This document shows positions 49,800-54,874 of a stretch of DNA of 54,874 nt, piece by piece. Numbering within the stretch: the first letter of the stretch is position 1; each line of letters begins with the position of its first letter. The position numbers and the translations under genes are program-made. Below the pieces are notes generated by a model that did not search any database, was not told the DNA's origin, and saw only the letters and a program-made list of their open reading frames with translations. Source of the DNA: an uncultured Bacteroidales bacterium (GTDB lineage Bacteria > Bacteroidota > Bacteroidia > Bacteroidales > Muribaculaceae); contig CACYRK010000034.1 in the NCBI GenBank assembly GCA_902776835.1, positions 1 to 54,874 of the forward strand, given 5' to 3'.

Positions 49800-50963
49800 T
49801 TATAATGATGCCACAAGAATTTCTTTGATATCCTGCTCGGTCAGAGGCACGTAGGCATTCTCCAAGCCTTCGTTCACGGCAATGTGATGTGCCATCTCGT
49901 CGATGCGGCTGTCGTCAATGCCCACCTCACGAAGGTGCATGGGGATGTTGATGCTCTCGAAGAAGGCATAGGTAGCATCGATGGCCTTTTCTGCAATTTC
50001 CTGTTTGGGAAGCGTAGCATCGATGCCGAAGACGTTGATACCATATTTTACGAAACGGTCGATGGTCTTTTCGCTGAGAATGTGGCGCATCCAACGCGGT
50101 GTGATGATGGCCAAGCCCTCACCGTGAGTGATGTCGTAGTAAGCACTCAAGGCATGCTCCATGCCGTGGCAAGGCCAACCGCTGGGGCTGTTGCCAAGAG
50201 CATAGATGCCGTTGCAACCGAGGGTGCAGGCAAACATCATTTCAGCACGTGCACGATAGTTCTCGGGGTTCTCCAGACAAGCCTTGGCGTTTACCATCAG
50301 ACTCTTCAGGCCAGCCTCGCAAAAACCGTCGTTCAGGAGGGTCGCATCTTCGCAGAAGTATTGCTCCATGATGTGGTTCATGGCATCGGCACAGCCAGCA
50401 GCCGTCTGCTTCTTCGACACGGTGAATGTGTAACGAGGATCGAGGAACGAGCATACGGGGAAGAGCAGAGGGTCGACGTAGCCCACCTTGTCGTTGGTCT
50501 CGGTGCGAGAGATGACGCCACCACAGTCGTATTCGGAGCCCGTAGCCGCCAAGGTCAGGATGTCGACGATAGGCAGGGCAGCCTGCGCTTTCACTTTGTA
50601 GGAAATCAAATCCCAGGGGTCGCCGTCGTACTTGGCTCCCGCGGCGATGGCTTTCGAGCAGTCGAGCACCGAGCCGCCGCCCACCGCCAGAATCACATCG
50701 ATGTTGTTCTCCTTGCACAGGCGCACACCGTCGAGCACGCTGGGGTTATACTTGGGATTGGGTTGAATGCCTGAGAGTTCGGTTATCTCAAAGTCTTTCA
50801 ACAATTCCTTCACACGGTCGTAGAGGCCAATCTTCTTGATGCTGCCGCCACCGTAGGTGAGCAACACACGCTTGCCTATTGCCGCCATTACTTCGGGCAA
50901 TTTCTCTATTACATTCTCGCCGAACACAAGGCGAGTCGGTGTCATATAATCAAAGTTCTGCAT
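49800..50963 (-). CDS. Iron-containing alcohol dehydrogenase (BDH-like), module 2
   Basis: A 387-residue enzyme of the same family as the one at 46574. Coenzyme loop LLTYGGGSIKKIG and VILAVGGGSVLDCSKAIAAG, metal His in DAMNHIMEQYF, GMEHALSAYY and DITHGEGLAI. It belongs with NADPH-dependent butanol dehydrogenase/YqhD-like aldehyde reductases. It lies 20 bases after the lipoprotein flavodoxin gene and 14 before the aldo/keto reductase in redox operon 2. Confidence 0.94.
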   Translation of the reverse strand: MQNFDYMTPTRLVFGENVIEKLPEVMAAIGKRVLLTYGGGSIKKIGLYDRVKELLKDFEITELSGIQPNPKYNPSVLDGVRLCKENNIDVILAVGGGSVLDCSKAIAAGAKYDGDPWDLISYKVKAQAALPIVDILTLAATGSEYDCGGVISRTETNDKVGYVDPLLFPVCSFLDPRYTFTVSKKQTAAGCADAMNHIMEQYFCEDATLLNDGFCEAGLKSLMVNAKACLENPENYRARAEMMFACTLGCNGIYALGNSPSGWPCHGMEHALSAYYDITHGEGLAIITPRWMRHILSEKTIDRFVKYGINVFGIDATLPKQEIAEKAIDATYAFFESINIPMHLREVGIDDSRIDEMAHHIAVNEGLENAYVPLTEQDIKEILVASL

Positions 50964-50983
50964 AGTATTTATTATTTTTATTG

Positions 50984-51586
50984 TTAATATCCTAAACCTT
51001 TAAGCCACTTATCGACTTTTGACTTGCCGCTGCGCACCTCGTGGCCGTAGATGCTGAAGCCCTTGGTGACGTTGGCGCCGGGGAAGGCCGCTTTCACGTC
51101 CTCGACGCAGTTGGCCAGGCCACTGCCCTCGTGGGTGGTGAAGGGGATGACCGTCTTGCCGCTCAGGTCGCCAGCATGCTTGGTGAAGAAGGTGAACATC
51201 ACCTGCGGATAGGTGCCCCACCACACGGGCCCGCCAATGAAGATGGTGTCGTACTGGCTCAGGTCGATGTCGCCCTCGTACTCCGGCAGTTCGCCCTTGC
51301 GGGTCTCCTCCTGGGCAAGGTTGATAAGCGGCGTGTAGGCCATGTCGTCATACTTGTGGGTGACGATTTCAAACTGCTCGGCACCCGTCAATTCTGTGAT
51401 ATAGTCGGCCACAATCTTTGTGTTGCCCACCTCGATGTTTCCCACTGCGTAGTTGTCGCCCGCATGCGAGAAGAACACTACTAAAGTTTTGCTTTTATCC
51501 ATGTCTTTTTCTTGTTTTACGTCGGCACTGCATGCTGTAGGGATGAGCAGTGCCAAGGCGGTGATGATGATACTCTTAAAGTGCAT
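50984..51586 (-). CDS. Flavodoxin lipoprotein
   Basis: A 200-residue protein with a signal and lipobox (ALALLIPTAC) ahead of a full flavodoxin fold: VVFFSHAGDNYAVGN is the FMN phosphate loop, IFIGGPVWWGTYPQVMFTFF and PFTTHEGSGLANCVEDVK the flavin contacts. Flavodoxin_4-type domains are usually cytoplasmic, and similar exported forms occur in Bacteroidota. An internal ATG after the lipobox (MDKSKTLVVFF, about residue 29) could alternatively start a cytoplasmic form. Part of redox operon 2. Confidence 0.87.
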   Translation of the reverse strand: MHFKSIIITALALLIPTACSADVKQEKDMDKSKTLVVFFSHAGDNYAVGNIEVGNTKIVADYITELTGAEQFEIVTHKYDDMAYTPLINLAQEETRKGELPEYEGDIDLSQYDTIFIGGPVWWGTYPQVMFTFFTKHAGDLSGKTVIPFTTHEGSGLANCVEDVKAAFPGANVTKGFSIYGHEVRSGKSKVDKWLKGLGY

Positions 51587-51599
51587 TTTCGTCTGTTTT

Positions 51600-52451
51600 T
51601 TATCCTAATTTATATTCCCCTGTGCGAATGGCGGCAATCACGCCACCGTCGATAAGCAGGTCGGTACCGGTTATGAAGCGGGCATGCTCGCCAAGCAGGA
51701 AAGCGGCAGCCTCGGCTATCTCGTCGCTCGTGCCGACGCGCTGTGCCGCCGAAGCGTCGATCATGCGCTGATAGCCCTCGCCGTTGGCATTGAACTCGTC
51801 GTAAGCCAATGGAGTGACGATGATGCCGGGCGAAATGGTGTTGATGCGCGCACGGCGCTTGCGCCAACTGGTGGCGGCGGCACGCTGTGCCTGCAAGTGA
51901 TTCAAGCGCTTGGCTATCATGTAGGCAAAGCCGCTGTTCTGCATGGCCACTTCCTGAATGAACGGCACGGCCTTAAGTTCCTCGGTCGGCGTCTGCACCA
52001 GTTGCAACTCAATGTCGTTGGGGATGGGGTACATATAGGCGGCCTGGCTCGAAATGATGAGTCCGGCGCCGCCCTCGGCCATCACTTCGCCGAAAGCGTC
52101 AACAGCATAGCCCGTGCCCACCATGTCGAGGTCGACGATGTGCTCGGGGCTCGCCTGATTGGGCGATGCGCCGGCGGTGTCGATAAAGCACCTTACCGGG
52201 CCAAACTGGGCTGCCCAGTGTGCGAAGGCCCGCACACTGTCTTTGTGCAGAGCGTCCACAATGAGGGTTTCCACGTCGTAGCCACAGCGCCGAAAATCCT
52301 CGCTGACGCGCTCCAGCGCCTTCTCGCTGATGTCGCCCAGCAAGATTTTCTTGCCAGCGCCTATGCGACGCGCAATGGCGGTTCCCATACTGCCGGCACC
52401 CAACAGTGCCACCACTTCTTTTTGATTGTTTCTGTCGAAAATCATAGTCAT
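51600..52451 (-). CDS. Short-chain dehydrogenase/reductase
   Basis: A 283-residue SDR with Rossmann loop VVALLGAGSMGTAIARRIGA, a Ser-Tyr-Lys set (LIISSQAAYMYP and FAYMIAKRLNHLQA) and the C-terminal FITGTDLLIDGGVIAAIR. The nucleotide loop GAGSMG is closer to the classical GxGxxG than the usual SDR TGxxxGxG. The start may be 52451 or the second Met at 52445. It heads redox operon 2, divergent from the second AraC gene. Substrate is unknown. Confidence 0.9.
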   Translation of the reverse strand: MTMIFDRNNQKEVVALLGAGSMGTAIARRIGAGKKILLGDISEKALERVSEDFRRCGYDVETLIVDALHKDSVRAFAHWAAQFGPVRCFIDTAGASPNQASPEHIVDLDMVGTGYAVDAFGEVMAEGGAGLIISSQAAYMYPIPNDIELQLVQTPTEELKAVPFIQEVAMQNSGFAYMIAKRLNHLQAQRAAATSWRKRRARINTISPGIIVTPLAYDEFNANGEGYQRMIDASAAQRVGTSDEIAEAAAFLLGEHARFITGTDLLIDGGVIAAIRTGEYKLG

Positions 52452-52490
52452 TTATGTTTTGTATTTGTCGGTATGTTTTGTTTCGCACTG

Positions 52491-52498
52491 CAAAATTA
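52491..52498 (-). promoter_or_regulatory. -7 element of redox operon 2
   Basis: TAATTTTG on the minus strand, 39 bases before the SDR start. No -33 element at the right distance. Confidence 0.55.
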
Positions 52499-52586
52499 CT
52501 GCTGGATTTTGACGTTTGTATTTCACAAAAAGCGCTATAATTTTCACTTTTTGCCACAATCGTTCGTTTCAATGGAAAAATATGCG

Positions 52587-52594
52587 TAATTTTG
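52587..52594 (+). promoter_or_regulatory. -7 element just before the second AraC gene
   Basis: TAATTTTG ends six bases before the ATG at 52600, so the mRNA would be nearly leaderless if this element is used. Confidence 0.5.
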
Positions 52595-52599
52595 CACCG

Positions 52600-53415
52600 A
52601 TGAAGACTAATTTCCTGTATTCTACCGATTTCGGGGCGATGAACGCGCCCGAGTTGAGCCACACCTGCATGCACCTGCTGTGCCTGGGTGGCGAGGGCAG
52701 TTTTGTGTTTAACGAGCACTGCTATCACATCATGAAAAACGACCTGGTGGTGATTCCCATGCCCCATCGCGTCAGCAACCTTGCCGCGCATGCCGACTTG
52801 CAGGTGGAGTGGTTTGCCGCCGACTACAAGTTTCTTCAAAACCTGCTGCCGTCGAACAACTACAGCATCGGCGGCAGCATCTCGCTCAATCAAGACCCCG
52901 TGGTGCCGCTAACCGACGAGCAGGCCGACCATCTACGGGCCGACTTCCAGCGGATTCGCCAACGCATGGGTGAAACACACTTGCAGTTTTATCATGAACT
53001 CATGGGCAGCCTGTGCCTGACTATGATGTACGACATCTTCGAGGCCCACGCACAACGCGAGGCCACCGACACGCACACCGACCGCACCGCATACATCGTG
53101 AAGCAACTCATGGCACTGCTCGCCACAGGCATCAGCGGCACCGAGCGCAGCGTGAGTTACTATGCCGAGCGCCTCAACGTGTCGCCAAAATACCTATCGG
53201 CAACCGTCAAACGCGTCACGGGACATAGCGTCACCTCGTATATCGACCGTCACGCCATACCTTTATTAAAAGACTTTCTCGACGACGAGCGCCTGTCGCT
53301 CACCCAGATCGCCGAGCGCATGAACTTCGCCTCGCTCTCCTACTTCAGCCGCTACTGCACCAAGCACCTCGGCCAGTCGCCCAGCAACTACCGCCAAAGC
53401 CTCCAACCCCAATAA
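52600..53415 (+). CDS. AraC-family transcriptional regulator, module 2
   Basis: A 271-residue regulator. The ATG at 52600 (MKTNFLYSTDFGAMNAPE) is used because the longer frame crosses the promoter. Residues 1-160 form a small cupin-like sensor domain (HLLCLGGEGSFVFNEHCYHI). The C-terminal HTH pair is SVSYYAERLNVSPKYLSATV and SLTQIAERMNFASLSYFSRY, then HLGQSPSNYRQSL. It is divergent from the SDR-led operon and probably controls it. It is only moderately similar to the AraC protein at 47939. Confidence 0.93.
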   Translation: MKTNFLYSTDFGAMNAPELSHTCMHLLCLGGEGSFVFNEHCYHIMKNDLVVIPMPHRVSNLAAHADLQVEWFAADYKFLQNLLPSNNYSIGGSISLNQDPVVPLTDEQADHLRADFQRIRQRMGETHLQFYHELMGSLCLTMMYDIFEAHAQREATDTHTDRTAYIVKQLMALLATGISGTERSVSYYAERLNVSPKYLSATVKRVTGHSVTSYIDRHAIPLLKDFLDDERLSLTQIAERMNFASLSYFSRYCTKHLGQSPSNYRQSLQPQ

Positions 53416-53464
53416 CCCCCATCGCCCCAAAAGCACTTGCTTGCGCAAATCGACAAAAAACATC

Positions 53465-53492
53465 AAAATGGTTGTAACGCTACAACCATTTT
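53465..53492 (+). terminator. Terminator after the second AraC gene
   Basis: AAAATGGTTGTA-ACGC-TACAACCATTTT, perfect 12-bp stem with a 4-base loop, about 50 bases after the stop codon. Confidence 0.75.
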
Positions 53493-53502
53493 GTAAATAT
53501 TT

Positions 53503-53570
53503 AACCCAAATCGGCCATAATTAGGAATAAAGAAAATGACATAATACCGACCTAATAATCGATTTAGGTT
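53503..53570. repeat. Short MITE-like element related to the one at 14699-14883
   Basis: Ends AACCCAAATCGG...AATTAGG (53503-53525) and CCTAATAATCGATTTAGGTT (53551-53570) are imperfect inverted repeats. 53518-53570 aligns with 14831-14885 (shared AAAGAAAAT.ACATAATACCGA). It lacks the long internal hairpin of the larger element. Confidence 0.65.
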
Positions 53571-53601
53571 TAACGCTGAGAATCAGCGCCATCTGCCAAC
53601 T

Positions 53602-53961
53602 TCATAGAAACGGTGTCATGTAAACTGGAAGCAGAAGAGTTTCTTCATCCTTTTTCAAATCTTTGGTGTAAATCAGATAACGTTTATCTATTATGTGGGA
53701 ATACTTCTGGCTGAAGACATCAAGCGATTTGTGAGCCTTGTAACCCGAAGATTTTACCTCAATCGGGTGAAGTTTGGCACCTCGTGAGAGCAAAAAGTCA
53801 ATTTCATATTTGTGGGTCTCGTCTTTAGGCCAAGTATAATAAAAGAGTTTGTTTCCTGTTGCTGCCAGCATTTGTGCAATGATATTCTCATATACATAAC
53901 CCAAATTGGTACTCAGTTTGTCATTCAGCAATTTGTGGTAGATGACGTTCTCTGTATGGTC
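53602..53961 (-). pseudogene. C-terminal fragment of a DUF4143 ATPase
   Basis: About 119 codons without a proper start. The readable product DHTENVIYHKLLNDKLSTN, LGYVYENIIAQMLAATGNKL, YEIDFLLSRGAKLHPIEVKS, YLIYTKDLKKDEETLLLP matches the end of DUF4143-type ATPases, including the EIDFLL...IEVK nuclease-like motif. The AAA domain is missing. The frame stays open upstream to about 54020 but through repeat-like sequence. It is a different subfamily from the intact gene at 7233. Confidence 0.8.
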
Positions 53962-54024
53962 TATTTGCCGATGCAGGAAATCGAAAATATTGATTATCAG
54001 ATATTTAGCCTTTAAACGGTAGAA

Positions 54025-54056
54025 AAGTGGGAAAATTGGGAGAAGTGGGAAAATTG
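54025..54056 (+). repeat. Short direct repeat
   Basis: AAGTGGGAAAATTG at 54025-54038 and 54043-54056, at the broken upstream edge of the DUF4143 fragment. Confidence 0.6.
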
Positions 54057-54288
54057 CTCAAAATAATTTTCAAAAACCTCATTTTTAACGTATTTAACAT
54101 TTGTTAAAGTGCAATATGCTTCAAGAAGGCCAAAAACAAGCAAAACATAGTGATTAAGCCAGTTTTGAAGGGATGTATAATCTTTGCTAATCTTTTTAAT
54201 ATATTCTTTCGTTCTATCATTCAGATGGATATTTCGTTAAATTTTGAGATTTTATGCTCAATATATTGCGGCAAAAAAAATAAGCGTT

Positions 54289-54369
54289 TTACACCCTTGG
54301 CATTATCTGCATGGATGAATCGAGTAGCGTGCACAGTTCACTTTGTTCCTTTTCACGTCCGATAATCAT
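54289..54369 (-). pseudogene. N-terminal fragment of an AAA-type ATPase
   Basis: From an ATG at 54369 the minus strand reads MIIGREKEQSELCTLLDSS, then MQIMPRV and stop. The IIGREKEQ..L..LL.S start is the typical N terminus of archaeal/bacterial AAA ATPases that continue with a Walker A loop, and here it stops before that loop. It may be the other end of the fragment at 53602 or of a second lost ATPase. The gap 53962-54288 holds no recognisable gene. Confidence 0.55.
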
Positions 54370-54417
54370 TGTGATATATGATTTTGGTTTTACGCTACAA
54401 AAGTAGCAAAAAAGTTT

Positions 54418-54459
54418 CTATAACCAGCGGAAAAGTGTGTTTTCTATATATTTCCGCTG
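54418..54459. repeat. Copy of the CTATAACCAGCGGAAA motif with weak hairpin
   Basis: CTATAACCAGCGGAAA (54418-54433) repeats the right arm found at 41341-41356. CAGCGGAAA pairs with TTTCCGCTG at 54451-54459. The rest of 54460-54740 is AT-rich with no gene seen. Confidence 0.55.
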
Positions 54460-54740
54460 ACAATAAAGTGTTCTGGCAATAATAGAATGAGGAGTGGGTA
54501 TTTTAGCATTGTTTTTTCTTTGGTAGCTTGATAATCGGCGTGTGGTAATTACTGCTAAAATATGAATAGTACTTTCTTGTGCAGAAGTGCGAAAAGATAT
54601 TGCCGTGAATTTCTTGGGATGTGATGCGATATTGTGTCTCAGGGTATGCTTTTTATTCCAAAAGACGACTAGAATTGTTAAAAATGCCTTGAATAATCAT
54701 ATTTATTATTATAACACATCATAAAATATAGAAATTATTG

Positions 54741-54748
54741 TATCTTTG
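54741..54748 (+). promoter_or_regulatory. -7 element of the XRE regulator gene
   Basis: TATCTTTG followed by CACTTG, 28 bases before the ATG at 54777. Confidence 0.65.
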
Positions 54749-54776
54749 CACTTGTAAATATAAGTTGAGCATTAGT

Positions 54777-54874
54777 ATGAGCAAGACAACAATGGGCAAT
54801 AAGTTGCCCCGAAAACTGGAACAGAAGATGCAGACCGTAGGTGAGCAAATCAAACTGGCTCGTCTGCGTCGTAA
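54777..54874 (+). CDS. N-terminal part of an XRE-family regulator (3' partial)
   Basis: The first 32 codons are visible before the window ends (MSKTTMGNKLPRKLEQKMQT, VGEQIKLARLRR). The VGEQIKLARLRR segment is the usual first helix of a HipB-like XRE helix-turn-helix. In Bacteroidales such genes commonly precede hipA-type toxin/kinase genes, but what follows lies outside the window. Confidence 0.7.
   Translation, partial: MSKTTMGNKLPRKLEQKMQTVGEQIKLARLRR

Noticed and set aside
54150..54365. 71-codon plus-strand frame near the right end
   Set aside because: It is antisense to the ATPase N-terminal fragment, lies in AT-rich sequence and has no recognisable feature.

Overview
The window reads as chromosome of a gut-type Bacteroidales bacterium, possibly Muribaculaceae or Prevotella-like. 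The evidence is promoters with the Bacteroidota -7 element TAnnTTTG (sometimes with a TTTG -33 element about 20 bases upstream), start codons without strong Shine-Dalgarno sites, many SPII lipoproteins, and families typical of this order: DUF4923, BspA-type leucine-rich repeats, PKD/BACON/dockerin secreted proteins, a PorE-like OmpA lipoprotein, C_GCAxxG_C_C and DUF4143 ATPases. Most of the window is GC-rich, mid-fifties percent by eye. Four AT-rich patches (about 7.1-8.6, 20.1-23.2, 36.8-37.7 and 53.5-54.9 kb) hold accessory genes, gene remnants and repeats. I saw no tRNA, rRNA or CRISPR array.

Layout. 0-7 kb: two convergent dockerin-type secreted proteins, a thioesterase and a C_GCAxxG protein from a divergent promoter, a secreted protein, a LOG protein overlapping an AlkZ-related protein, and an SH3 protein. 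7-14.7 kb: a DUF4143 ATPase between two diverged copies of the sbcC 3' end, then sbcC-sbcD, a DUF4923 lipoprotein and a zinc-motif membrane protein on the minus strand. 14.7-20 kb: a nested inverted-repeat element, a low-complexity secreted protein, rnz, and the acpP-fabF-rnc housekeeping cluster. 20-23.2 kb: a toxin-antitoxin pair and a BspA-like protein bounded by copies of one repeat. 23.4-31 kb: a frameshifted endonuclease/exonuclease/phosphatase gene, a LytS/LytTR two-component pair, a PorE-like lipoprotein and an unusual trio of membrane proteins. 31-36.7 kb: a calcium-type P-ATPase, three tandem NUC-family nucleases with different membrane topologies, and a small Imm32-like protein. 36.8-37.7 kb: an AT-rich lipoprotein island between perfect 26-bp inverted repeats. 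37.8-41.2 kb: flavin enzymes, a DEDDh exonuclease, carbonic anhydrase and a Nim-like protein. 41.4-53.4 kb: two divergent redox modules. 53.4-54.9 kb: ATPase remnants, repeats and the start of an XRE regulator.

How genes may work together. The two redox modules each pair an AraC regulator with a divergent minus-strand operon holding an iron-type alcohol dehydrogenase, a flavodoxin-like protein and an aldo/keto reductase. Module 1 adds a Cys-nucleophile hydrolase lipoprotein and two exported fusion proteins (carboxymuconolactone decarboxylase-cupin, amidohydrolase-ABM). Module 2 adds an SDR and a lipoprotein flavodoxin. I infer responses to electrophiles or quinone-like compounds at the cell envelope. 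The least-described pieces are the zinc ribbon/FtsK-gamma/tail-anchor protein with its two membrane neighbours, the nuclease trio with its Imm32-like neighbour, and the sbcC-flanked ATPase cassette. All calls come from reading the sequence, without database searches.
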